From Posidonia oceanica (lineage: Eukaryota > Streptophyta > Magnoliopsida > Alismatales > Posidoniaceae): a DNA stretch of 64,000 nt. The notes below the pieces were generated by a model, which was not told the origin of the DNA, ran no database searches, and saw only the letters and a list, made by a program, of their open reading frames with translations. Position 1 is the stretch's first letter; each line of letters starts with the position of its first letter. Below are positions 30,558-42,038 of this stretch, piece by piece. A program made the translations under genes and the position numbers. The stretch spans positions 26,572,001-26,636,000 of the forward strand of contig JAZBRS010000039.1 of the NCBI GenBank assembly GCA_037176725.1, read 5' to 3'.

Positions 30558-31856
30558 CGCTAGACTCCGGCTTTCGTTTTTGGCTTTTCGCTCGCCGCTT
30601 TCGCAGTTCTGCTTGCCTTTGTTTGCCTCCTTTGCCTGTTTTGCTCGCTTTTTTGTGCAAACTCCTAGTGAGTCACCTCATGGCTACTCCGCTCAGGTTT
30701 TGCACCTCCTTTGCCTTGGTTTGCGCTCTGTTTTGCCTCTATTGCTTGTTTACTTGCCTATTTCCTTACTTCTGCTCTTATTTGCTTTACAGTTTACCTG
30801 TCTTTACCTTCTTTATCTTGCTTGCTTATTATTGCTTTATTTCCTGCACAATGCATGTCTACATACTTGTTTGGCAACAATGCATGCTTTTTGAATGATG
30901 AATGCTTTCTTTTACACATTTGCTATGTCACTACGCACACACATGCCCTGTATACATGCCTTTTGACATGGTGAATGCTTTCTCTTCACTATCATGCTCA
31001 CAAACACTCGCACATGCCATGCATTTGCCTTTTGCTATGATGTATGCTGTTTGTTTGCCATATTTGACTGATTTTCTTCCCTTTCACACATGCCATGCCT
31101 TGGATAGTAGAGAATGTTTGCTCTCCCTGTGGTTAACTAAAAATGGCAAGTAAAAAGAACTTCTAGGAGCAACTAGAGACTTCAAACAATCCTTCACCCC
31201 CTTGGGCTAATAAAATGCGCAAGATAAAAGAATTTAATCATTTGCATAAGCAGCATATAGGGCATGCATCTTCTCATCTGAGTCCACCTATTAGTCTGCG
31301 AAGGATAGTCCCAGCCTCTTGTTCCACTGCTTTGGGCATGGCATAAGTCAGTCGGTCTGTCCCCCCTTTGCTCAGGGGTCGTGTCGGTGTTAGTAGAGGG
31401 TACTACCCATGCCTCGGCGGGGTTGAGGCCACCAACGCACCACCCTATCATTACCTGAGCTCTGGGCCAGGAGTTAGGCAGGGAACCCACTTTTCTGACC
31501 TGAGTCAGTGACCTATACACTCGTGGATACCGGAAGTAGATCACCCGCTAGGATACACTAGATAGGTGAGGGGGGCATACTAGAAAGCATACATATCATT
31601 CATGCCATCTAACTTAACTCATTTGCATTTATCTTTCAGTTTCTAATCCCTGTTTCCTTCTGTTTGTGTCAGCAGTGATCGGTAAGCGAGTTCCCCTTGT
31701 TGGAGTTTGAGTACCGACCCTTTCTGACACCCCTGTTGCGACCTTGTTCACGACCATTTCCCTTCTGAGCTATCAGCCTTTGCGACGATAGCTCCTATTA
31801 GGAATAGCCGTTTGCATACCCGTTGCAACCCTATTCTCACGCGCTCTAGGTCAGCA
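30558..31856 (+). other. E2 untranslated leader
   Basis: Homologous to the E1 and E3 leaders. The conserved block is at 31250-31490, with a CCCC-TTTGCTCA-GGGG hairpin in place of the E1/E3 version. A pyrimidine stretch ends in TTTGTGTCAG (31672) shortly before gag. No coding region. Confidence 0.6.
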
Positions 31857-34856
31857 ATGGCCCAATACGTCAGTGAGCCTCTCTTTACTCCTGTCACGGA
31901 GGGTGTTTCCGTTCCAGCCTCTCTGGTTGCTCCTTCTGCCCCTTTTGTTCCCCCTCCGACGCTAGGGTTTCCTCCCCTAATGCCTCTAGGATCTCAGTAT
32001 CTCTCGGGACAATGGCAAGCATCTCTTCCTCCGGATCCAGTCGTCGAGTCTATCTTGATGACCGTTACTCGTGTTTCAGAGACACCATTGCCCCCTCCTT
32101 CCTAGGGATACGTCGCCTTTGACATCCCTCCCACCGCTGCTGCGACTTTCGCTATAGCACCTACTCCTCTCGGACAGTCTATGTTCTTGCCGTTTGCTTC
32201 TCAATCCTCGCCGACAATGCACTTCAGCGTTCCTGCTGACGGAATGTCTGAGGCTCAGTACCAGCGCCTGATGGAGCTTGCCCAGTGATTGCAGGGCATG
32301 GCTCTATCGGTTCATCCCTCCTGTGCTCCTGTCATTCTTGACGTTCCTTTGAGGCCAGTTCCTGCATTTCATGCATCTACCTCCACACCTCCGCCTCGAC
32401 CATCGTCTCAACTGCTTACGGTTCCGACGATGGGGGCCTGTTTACCACCTCCTTCTGCACAACACTTAGCACAGCATGCTCCTCTTCCCCCTGGTGGTCA
32501 GTTCTTTGGACCGGCTGGGGCCCAGTACTCCACTGGCTCGCTGTCTGGCACCCCGTCGGTACAGCAACCGGTGCTCCAGCATCCTACCCCTCCCACAGCA
32601 CAGCATGGCATCTACCCTCCCGCTTTGCATCAAGCCCAGCATCCTGCATACATCCCTGCATACACAGTTCCCCAGCACGGATACGCCGGCCATCCCGTTG
32701 CTCCACCAGGCGATGCTATGGTAGATCCGGAGGAGCACTTAGGTGCGACCCATTCGGCGTATGTACTCACTACCCCTGCCGATCCCTCTCCTATGGCAGC
32801 AAATCCAGACCCCATCAACAACCGGATGGACGTCTTGGAGAAGGCACTACGACTAGTGCAAGGTACTGAGCACCAGACCTACCAATTTTGGGACCTCTGT
32901 TGCTTTCCAGAGGCGGTACTCCCTCCGAAGTTCAAAATCTCGGACTTCGACAAGTACAATGGTAGGGGCTGCCCCGTAGCACACCTAAAGGCGTATTGCG
33001 GTGATCTCGCTCAGCTTCAGGCTGACGAGAGGTTGTTGATCTGCCTGTTCCAGAAGAGCTTGACCGGGTCGACACTCAAGTGGTTCACGTCGCTTGATAT
33101 GTCAGCCATCAAGACTTGGAACGACCTTAGCCAGGCGTTCCTGGAACAATACTCCTTCAACCTCGATCTAGTCCCAAAGTGGGCTGACTTGATTGCCATC
33201 AAGCAGAATCCCAGCGAGCCGTTCAGGGAGTATGTCGGCCGCTGGCGCGCCCTTGCCTCTCAGGTTCGAGATAGACCCTTTGACGAGGAGTCTATTGAGA
33301 TCGTTATCAAGGGGGCACAGCCATCTCTTGGGGCTCTGCTTAGCATCCAACCAGTCACTACTTTTGCAGCATTCATCAGAGCTGGAGCGCACGTGGAGAG
33401 TTCTTTGCGGAGTGGCAACTTCCCAGCTCTCTCTGCGTTCGCTAAGCAGGCCGCGATCAACAGTAACAATGCCAACAGCAGCACCTCCAACAACAACAAC
33501 AGCGGTAGCAGCAACAACCGTCCCAAGAAGATGGACTCACCGAAGACCGCTGTTGCATTCGTCGACTCTCCTGCTGTGCCTGTTCACTTGCCGTCCCGGC
33601 CTGCCCCAGCTCAGATGGTGTATGCTCCTACACCTAGGAATCCACCTACACCACAGATCACAACCACCGCTAGACCGGTCTACCCCACCGCACCGATTCA
33701 GCAAGGCTCATACCAGAGGCAAAGAAGGCCACCCACTGAGAAGCGGAAATTCGCCCCACTAGTGGAACCGCTCACGGCCATCTTGCCTAAGGTGGCATCT
33801 CTCTTGAAGTTCCTGGAGGTTCGCCCGCCCCCAAATCCTTTGCCACTTTGGTTTAAGGCGAACCTCTTTTGTAATTTCCATCGAAGTGTCGGGCACTCGA
33901 CGGACAACTACTATTCCCTGCGGAACGCAATTCAGGACCTAATCGAATCAGGAGCGATTGTGATTGACACGCATGAGGCATCCACTCAAGCACACACACA
34001 TGCATCTGCACATTTAGTTGTTCCCTCTCATTCTGGCATCATCCACCAACCTCTACCAGAGCACACTTATCCGGGAGGGGCAGGAAGCTCAGGCATCCAT
34101 TCTGTCTTTCCTTCTGGGCCTACTACCTCTGTGGTAGACCCCTCTGATCTTATTTCTGATATCTCTGAGCCTTTCCCTATCAATCTCTATCTCGCGGTAG
34201 TTGCCGGCTCTGAGTTGGGAGTTCACGTGATCTGACCGTGTGCCAGGCCGGAGCACCCCTCCACGCCCCCTACTGTGCTTCCTTAGGCTCAACCCCCTGT
34301 ACACCTCCTAGCTAAGGCCCAGCCTAGATTCCCTGTCCACCTCTTAGGGCGACCTCAGCTAGGATCCCCTGTACACCTTCTAAGCAGACCTCAACCTGCC
34401 CCAGCTTTCCCACCCCAACAACCATACCCTCTAGATAGACCTCAATACCCAGTAGGTCCCCCTGTAACCCCTCTTGTGCTCGCAGCACGTGCTCCTGTGG
34501 TTGTTGACTTAACCCTGGACACCCATCGTGTCGCTTACAGCTACGCCATGGAAATGTATGCAGAAGTAATGCGATCGGGGAAGGTCTACAGGCCCCCAGC
34601 ATCGGCAATTAGGCCAAATCACCCTGAACCTGCTATGCCCCCACCCTCTAACCAACCCATAGCAGATCTGGCCTCAAACCAACCTGTAGCAAGCCAAATC
34701 CCTGCCCAACCTGTGGCGGCCCAATCTCCTGCCACTACTCCTTTAGAGCTTGCCAAAACAACCCCTCCTGCTGCCAAGAAAAATCAACCCAAAGCGGACG
34801 TAACCTCCCAACTTAAGAAGGTCAAAGCTGACATTTCCATTTGGGACCTAATCCAC
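31857..34856 (+). pseudogene. gag: E2 gag, interrupted by in-frame stops
   Basis: The start ATG (31857) is conserved with E1 and E3. The reading frame is kept through the whole gene with no frameshift, but TAG 32103, TGA 32286, TGA 34233 and TAG 34284 interrupt it; at each place E1 has a sense codon (CAG, AGA, CGA, CAG), so three of four are C-to-T changes. The gag core (from ATG 32826) is very close to E1 gag. The finger motif reads CNFH...GH...NY: the His missing in E1 is present here (TGT at 33870), but the last Cys is Tyr (33909-33911). The gag-protease junction has Trp where E1 has its TAG, so gag and protease were one frame. Confidence 0.88.
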
Positions 34857-35584
34857 ACCTCTACCGAACACCGCGAGGCTTTCCTTCGTGTGTTCCAAGC
34901 TGCCCGTGTGTCCCAATCTATTGAGTCTTCAGCTTTGGAAAGTATGGTAGGGATGATTGCGGAGCCCCAGGTCATCTCTTTTACGATCGATTAGCTGCCT
35001 CCGGCGGGGATTAATCACAATCAACCCCTGTTCGTCACGGTTCAGTTCAAAAACTTTCGCATTCTCCTAACACTGGTTGATAATGGGCCAGGCCTTAACG
35101 TCTGCCCCTTGCGTACTGCAACTAAGCTCGGATTCAAAGCCGAGGACATCACACCAGCCGTGAAGGGAATGATAGCTTTTGACAACACCCACTATGACGC
35201 TCTGGGGATCCTGATTATTCCTCTTGCCATTAGCCCAGTCGTTTTCGATGTAGAATTCTATGTCGTCGACTTAAAGCCAAACTTCAACTTCCTGCTTGGG
35301 TGCCCTTGGCTCCACAAGCATCAGGTCCTTCCCTCGACCCTCCATCGAATGATAAAGTACCGTCACGGCGATGATGTCATTGTCGTCATGGTGGAGAACT
35401 TTGAGAAGGAGCGGATCGAGACAGTCTCCCTCGTGTCTTCACAAACTATCCCGTTTGACCCCCAGACTTCTGAAGCTCTATATCGCGTTAATTGGTGCGA
35501 GCCGGTTAACTTCATTCCTAATCTTGAACGTGTCAACTCCTTGGCCGTTCTCAACAACCCCTTTCAAATGGTCGAGAATGTATG
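34857..35584 (+). pseudogene. E2 protease segment, 5' part
   Basis: In frame with gag. TAG 34992 replaces a Glu codon. The active-site region reads LVDNGPGLNVCPL, with Pro where E1 has Ser after D-N-G. The LLGCPWLHKHQ motif follows. The frame breaks at 35585 where the inverted solo LTR entered inside the codons for the ENVC(H) motif, just before the G-patch-like part. Confidence 0.87.
35580..35584 (+). repeat. Target duplication GTATG, left copy (solo A)
   Basis: GTATG directly precedes the inserted LTR; the right copy is at 41111-41115. In E1 the uninterrupted site has a single copy (GAGAATGTATGTCACAG). Confidence 0.95.
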
Positions 35585-38500
35585 TGTAGTAATCCCAGTG
35601 TTCGGAACGTCCATGCACGATGCCAAAGCTCGCGTGCACCGATCGGAATCAGGCTCACTATAAGCGGCTATGTCCGAGAAGGAAGACCTAACTCGAAAAC
35701 ATTTAAAAGAGGGAAAAAGGGAAAGAAAAGAAGGAGATAAGACAAAATCGGAGTCGCCACCATGTCTATTAACGGAAGACAAGGAAAACCGGGGAAATGC
35801 ATGAATTAACAAGCAAAACCAAGCAAGAAATGCAAAGCAAAGCAATGCAAAGGGAAACAAATGCAAACACATGCAAATGAGATGACTCGCGCCTAGGACA
35901 AGGGCAATATGGTCATTGCGGGCCAAGAGAGGGTAAGGACTCTTGTTACGCACGGGGAAGGTGTTAGGCACCCCCGACACGCCCGAGAATCGGTCTTTCT
36001 AGGCTTACGCTCGCATATGCAGGGAAATGCAGACTTTGAATGCCTAAGTGCCAATGAATGCCTGTCTAAATGCTCAAAGGTGTGCTCTAAGTGATGAAAG
36101 ACAATGCAAGGAAGTAAACGTGCAACCTAAGCGCTCAGCAACGCTGTCTGTGTTCCGAACCGGGCGAGACCTGGCTCATGAGAACTCCGGACAGTAAGCA
36201 TCACCACCCTACATGCAAATGCGGGCGATAAAGCAAAACATCGGGGAAAACATGCAACGCAAGCGACATGCAAGAGGAAACAGCGTAACAGTGCGAGGAA
36301 CGAAACAAGAATGCGAAAAGACGCGAAAAACAAAGTTGACATGCAAAATGATGCAAGGAACGGAACAAGGACGCAAAACGGTGCAAGAAAACAAGACTAC
36401 ACGCAAAACGAGGCGAGAAACTAAAGGGCACGCAAAACGGTGCAAGACAAAGAAGCAGCACGCAAAACGGAGCGAGAAAACTTGAAAACACGCAAAACGG
36501 GGTGAGAAAACTAAAGGGCACGCAAAACGGTGCAAGACAAAGAAGTGGCACGCAAAACGGAGCGAGAAAATTTGGAAACACGCAAAACAGGGCGAGAAAA
36601 CTAAAGGGGACGCAAAACGGTGCAAGACAGAGAAGTGGCACGCAAAACGGAGCGAGAAAACTTGAAAACACGCAAAACGAGGCGAGGAAACTAAAAGGGC
36701 ACGCAAAACGGAGCAAGGAAACTTGGAAACACGCAAAACGGGGCGAGAAAACTAAAGGGCACACAAAACGGTGCAAGACAAAGAAGCGGCGCGCAAAATG
36801 GAGCGAGAAAACTTGAAAACACGCAAAACGGGGCGAGAAAACTAAAGGGCACGCAAAATGGTGCAAATGGCATGCAAATGAATGCAGTGCAGGGGTTCAG
36901 GAGGACATACCTGGAGATCCGGGAGTCTGATCGGAGATCTGGTTGGTCCATGCTGAAGAGCGCTTCGCTGCGGTCGCCTGGGCAGCTTACTTGAGGAGAT
37001 CCGACGGTCGGATTGGAAGATGTCGCAGCTTCAGAGCAAAAGGGCCAGAATAGGAGAGAAGAACAGATCTATGTGTTCAGGAGGTCCTAGGGGTGTGCTG
37101 ATGGTCCTCCCAAGTGAAGGGGAGTTAGAAGTGCTTAGTGTGTGCCATGGGGATGCTGAAATGCAAGATTAAATGAATGCGGGATGCATGCAAAGCAAGA
37201 AAAGACAAAGAAAAGCAATTTGGAGAGAACAGGAATTTAAAAGCATTTTTGAAGAAAGAAATGGGCTAAAATGCAAATTTTCCAGAAAACAGGGGTTCTG
37301 GGGAGTCCGGGAATGCAAGCGGAGGGCCTACATGCGATTTTTGCAAGCATAGGAGTTAAAATGCAACTTAGGGGCAAAACAGTCTTTTTTACATGGTTTT
37401 TGAAAGATGCAAGGCTCTATGGGTGATTTTCAAATCATGCAGGGGTCAAATATGCAATTTTATATGCAAAATATGCTCTGACATCACTGACCATGGACTG
37501 AAATGCAATTTTTGGAAAAAACAGGGGTAAAGATGCAATGTAATAAGCTAAAATGCATGCGAAATGATTACTGTCCATTTAAAATGGACCTATGTGCAAA
37601 TATGCAATGCCAGAAGGTAAAAAATGCAATGCAGTATGCAAAATGAGAAAATAAAACCTAGGTTACTACAGTTCAGAGGATCAGACAGTAAATATGAAAA
37701 AACAGAGGGGCCCAGTATGCAATTTGATATGGTAAAATGCATGCAATCAAGTAGACTGATTTAAAACAGGACCTAAGTGCAATAATCAAAAGTAGAGGGG
37801 CTAAAGCTTAAAACTTTATAACTGAAATGCACAGTAAATGGACTGAAAAGCAAATACAGAGAAACATAGATAAAAACAGCAATTTAGCATGATTTCAGAT
37901 CATAAACATAGCAGATTTAATTAAATAAGGACCGGAATGCAAATAATTGGAAACTGAAACAGAAAATGCAATTTTCTGGCAAAAATAGCTAGGTTAGAAG
38001 AAAATAAAGCTACAGCGATTTGCAGGCCGTCGGCCACTGTAGCAGCTGCTACCAGTGGCCGACAAAGGGGGCTAGAGGCTGCTGAAGGCGAGGCGGACCG
38101 TCGGGCGAGAGTCGCCCGGTCCTGGCGGAGCGTGGGGGACGTGCGGCGAGCGGTGACGTGGCCTGTAGCAGAGCTGAGGAGCCGCCGGAGATCTGAACTG
38201 AGTTGAAGACAGTCCGGCGAGAGGAAGCGACGTCAGAGGAAGCAGAGGCTGTGAGCGGAGTCCTGGCGGCCTTGCGAAGCTAGGATGGCTGACGGGGAGC
38301 CGTTCTGCAGCTCGGCGCGGCGGGACGAGCGTCGAGCTCGTCGGGGAAGAAAGGTCAGCGACGGCGCTGACCTCGCAACAACGGCCGCGAAACCCCCTTT
38401 TGAGGGGTGGAAAAGCAGGAGAAGAGGAAAAGGAGGCTAACGGGGGAAGAAATTACCTGTTTGGATGGCTGAGGCGTCCTCCCGACCCAGGTGGGTTCCG

Positions 38501-41110
38501 CAGTTGCCGGCGGTGACGTCCGGAGCGTGCGGGCGTCGTTAGTGGCTCGCGAGCGTTTGGGATCGGCTCCACGCGATCCTCCGGAGCTTTCTGAGTGCCC
38601 GGAGCGGAGGTTCGGCGATCGGAAGAGCAAGCGGCTGAAATGGGTGCAGATGGCGTCGCCCGAGGTGGGGGGAGCTGGCTGTCGCCCTCTGGATCGAGCG
38701 GGGGATTCCGGTGGCTTGCTGGAGGTCGGGCGGATGTTTCTGGAAGGTTAGGTTAGGTCCGTGGAGGCTGTAGGTGAAGTTTGCCGGTGGAGTGGATTTT
38801 GGACAGGAATCGGTGCAGGTGTTTGTGGTGAAGCGTTTCGTCTGTGATGGGGGAGAAGGCTGAAGGTTGGGTGGCTTAGGGAGGTAGTGTTCTGGGGACT
38901 AACCGGGCAGAGTTTGGGGAGGAGAGGCAGCCTGTGGTGCTGGGAATTTTCAGATGGGTTCGAGTCGGGTTCGGTCTGGATTTCAGGCGTTCTCAAGCGA
39001 AATGTGGATTTGTTCCTCCGTGGGAAGGAGGGGAAGGGTTGCAGGAGGCTTCGGCGAGGTTGGGGGACGAATTCCGGGTGGTTCTGGAGGAGTTTCGGGC
39101 TTTGGTTTGCTGTGGATGGAAGAGGCGGAGTTCGGTTTCTTCTGATGGGTTTTTTAGGAGGAAACCCTCTCTCACTCGCTGGGGATTCTACTGGAATGGG
39201 CCTCTTGTTTCTCCGGGATCAACCCTCTCTTTTCTCCTCTCCTTTCTCCCCTGAAATGCACTCTGATTTCTCCTCTTTCTGCCCGGTTTCTGACGACTTC
39301 CATTCTTGGTTTTGCAGGTCTGCCGGTCATTGAATGCCGCAGCGTGGCGATGGCAGGCGCACGGTCGACGTTCGGCGCGCCAGTCTGGCTCGAACAGGAG
39401 GTGACAGGTCGGGCAGAAGCGTAGGCCAGCGACTCCTGTAGCAGCTGGCACGCGGGAGAGGGAAGGAGGAAGAAGGAGGTCGACTGTAGCTGTGGGCTGA
39501 AGTTTGAAAAAAGAAAAAAAAAAGGGGTAACGGGCTGATGAGCCCAGTAAGGAAGAAAAGAAAAGATAAAAAGAAGAAAGAAAGAAAGATGGAAAGAAGG
39601 AGGGAAATAAAATAGGGAAAAAAAAATAAAAAATAAACAAAAATATTAGATGAGTTGGGTTGTAGGTTAGGTGTTTAATTGGATTTTTTAATGACTATTT
39701 TTAGGTTAATTAGTGTGTTTTAGGCTTGATTAGGGTCTTAGGGTTTTATTTTGTTTTTAATTCATTTCCCACTTGATTAAGTGTTGGTTAAATCTTTTTA
39801 AATTGCTTTTAAAATTGTGTTTTCTTGTTAAGTATTTTAGGATGTTAATTAGGATTTTTAGGATTTATTTTTATATTAATTAGAGTGGGTTTTGGGCTTT
39901 TTAGTTCTAGTCTTTTATGTTTTTCTTCTTTAAGTCTTTTGAACTATGTTTTTTGATTTTTATTTGTTAATTCTTCTTGATGTTTTTTTAGTTGGTTTTT
40001 CCTGGTTTGATTTAGTGTTCTTAAGTCTTTCAACTGTATTTTCTTTTTCTTTTTTAATTAAGTTTTATGTTATTTTCTTATGTTCATTAGGTTAAGTCTT
40101 TTGTCTTCTTTAATTACTTGTTTTAGTGTTTGATTTTTAATTCTTCTTTTTAGGGTTTGTTTTTTAATTCTTTTAGTGGGGTTTTTATCTTGGGTAGGTT
40201 CTGACTTTATTTCAGTTTTTTACTTGATTTTACAGTATTTTCTTTTAGTGTGTTTTGCATTTTTTAGTTTGCATACTTGATTTTCTTTTTAGCTTGATTT
40301 AGTTAAGTTTGAGTTTTTAATCATTTATTTAATGTTTTTTAGTTGCTTTTCTTGGAATTCTGATTTGTTTCTTTTATGTTTTGGGGTTTTACAGATTTTT
40401 AAGGATTTTTATGGGTTTTTGCAAAAGAGAGAAGAAGAAAAGAAAAAGAAGAAGAAAAGGGGAAAAAGGAGGATAAAAGGGGAAAGAGATAGGTTTGAGG
40501 GAAAAGATTTTTTTAAAATTCAGGAAAAATGTTAAAAATAAAATAAAAATAGGAATAAGATAGAGAAGGGATAGGAGTACAAAGGGGGCCCACAGCCAAG
40601 CCAGAAAAAGGGCAAGAAGGGGATGAAAAGAGAGACGATAATCAGGAGAGAGAGAGAGGAGAGAGAAAACGATAATCCCGGAGAGAGAAAACGATAATTC
40701 CAGCACAAGGGAGGCTTAGGAGTCTCGGAAAAGGGTGAAACTTGGCGGATGCGGGGTCTACGGTTTCTAGTTTTGGGCCCAGAGTTTTGGTTTGGTTTCG
40801 AGGAAGTTTTGGAGGGGTTTTGAGGTGTAGAAAAAGGGTATTTTTGCCTAAGTTTCCTAGGGTTTTTGGGAGGGGTCTGGTTTGAGATTTTGCAGGCTTT
40901 TTGGTGGGTCTGCTAAATCATCAGGGGTGAGTTTTCCTATGGATTTTGGTGGGTTTTTAGGTTTAGGAAAGGGGGGTAATCCTAGGTTGAGTTTGGGCTT
41001 GTTTTTGAAGGGAAAGAAGGAGAGGGAGGTGCGGATTTGGGTCTAGGTTCGGGTCCAGCAGCCACCGGAAGGCTCCAAACGATCCAGCCTGTCAAAATAG
41101 GGTGTCAACA
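35585..41110 (-). mobile_element. Solo LTR A, type B, reverse orientation (5526 bp)
   Basis: On the minus strand it runs from TGTTGACACCC (at 41110) to ATTACTACA (at 35585). Both ends are complete and flanked by GTATG, so it arose from a full element by recombination between its LTRs. On the plus strand the order is reversed: Tat block (35890-36015), minisatellite (36290-36870), short ORF and donor-like site (36951-36906), T-rich stretch now A-rich (37160-38000), GC-rich segment (38000-39480), A-rich strand now T-rich (39650-40420), CT tract now GA-rich (40630-40710). No internal region and no gene. Confidence 0.96.
36290..36870 (-). repeat. 30-bp minisatellite in solo LTR A
   Basis: Reverse-complement copies of the LTR minisatellite; plus-strand units look like CACGCAAAACGGTGCAAGAC and CACGCAAAACGGAGCGAGAA. 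The plus-strand Lys/Gln/Thr-rich ORFs are artefacts. Confidence 0.9.
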
Positions 41111-41115
41111 GTATG
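41111..41115 (+). repeat. Target duplication GTATG, right copy (solo A)
   Basis: Perfect 5-bp match to 35580-35584. Confidence 0.95.
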
Positions 41116-42038
41116 TCACAAGTGGGGTTACATAAAGGGTACACCGCTCGGGCGTCACGGCCAGGGGATCGTAGAGCCGATTGTAGCGGTGGAGCAGAGG
41201 AAATCTGAAGGCCTCGGTTATGAGCCCAAGCCCAACGAAGATCACTGCCTTCAGATCAAGGATCAAGAACCAGCCATCCCTAGAGACCTCACTAACTTCA
41301 CCAGCGCAGGAGTTCTGGGATCAATTGATGATCAAGCCGCGGTGCCGGCAGAAGACTGGGTCTGCATTGAGGACTACTACTCGGATGAGGAGCAGTCTGG
41401 TGCAGTAGAGGCAGTCCCAACTGGCAGCAAGACTCTGATCAGCACAGAGGCACCACGGTCAGTTTGTTTGGCTCTCCCTTCAGTAGATATAGCAGACAAT
41501 TCAACAGGCCCCATGGCAGAACTGACAAGTTCCAACATTTCTGCAGCCACATCTGCATTACAAGCACAGGTAGTAGCAGCAGCTCAGAAGTCAAAGACAC
41601 TCCTTCTGGCATAGTCAGGCAGGCAAGCTGCGGTCGTAGTTGCGTCAGTACTGCTGTCACTCTCTCTGAAGGGACAGTCAGTCAATTCAGTCAGTAGCGC
41701 GACTCGGCCCACTTCAGCAGCTGCATCACCGAGAATGCAGCCGGCGCAGTCTGCCTCACATCCTCCTGCCGCAAAACAGCAACTTTCATGGCAGGCCCCC
41801 ATGGCGTTAGAGGCCGCACTCTCACAGTCACAACCAAATGCAGAGGGCCAGTTGAGTACCATAGTCTCCCGACCCTTGGGCCCTCAGAAGAGCACCTCAG
41901 CCTGCCCTCTAACTGCAACAGTGACCTTGGCAGCGTACCCATCTGTGGCCCCACTGACCAGTCTGTTTGGATCTCCGATGCTAAAGCTGCCGCAATCAGG
42001 AGCGCCCGTGAGCCGGACCATGCAAATACCAAGGGCAG
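41116..42038 (+). pseudogene. E2 G-patch-like and linker segment
   Basis: This resumes the E2 reading frame after solo A: WGYIKGTPLGRHGQGIVEPI ... EGLGYEP is the G-patch-like motif, followed by the acidic WVCIEDYYSDEEQ and a Ser/Ala/Gln-rich linker. TAG 41612 interrupts it. The Gln codon that corresponds to the E1 TAG at 7926 is intact here. The segment ends at the second solo LTR. Confidence 0.87.
42034..42038 (+). repeat. Target duplication GGCAG, left copy (solo B)
   Basis: GGCAG before TGTAGACACC; right copy at 47517-47521. E1 has the related single site GGCAACGATCC at 7939. Confidence 0.95.

Noticed and set aside
37160..41050. Host gene candidates in GC-rich stretches of the LTRs (38355-39640)
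   Set aside because: The same stretch is present in the other type B LTRs; it is LTR sequence in reverse orientation with no conserved frame.
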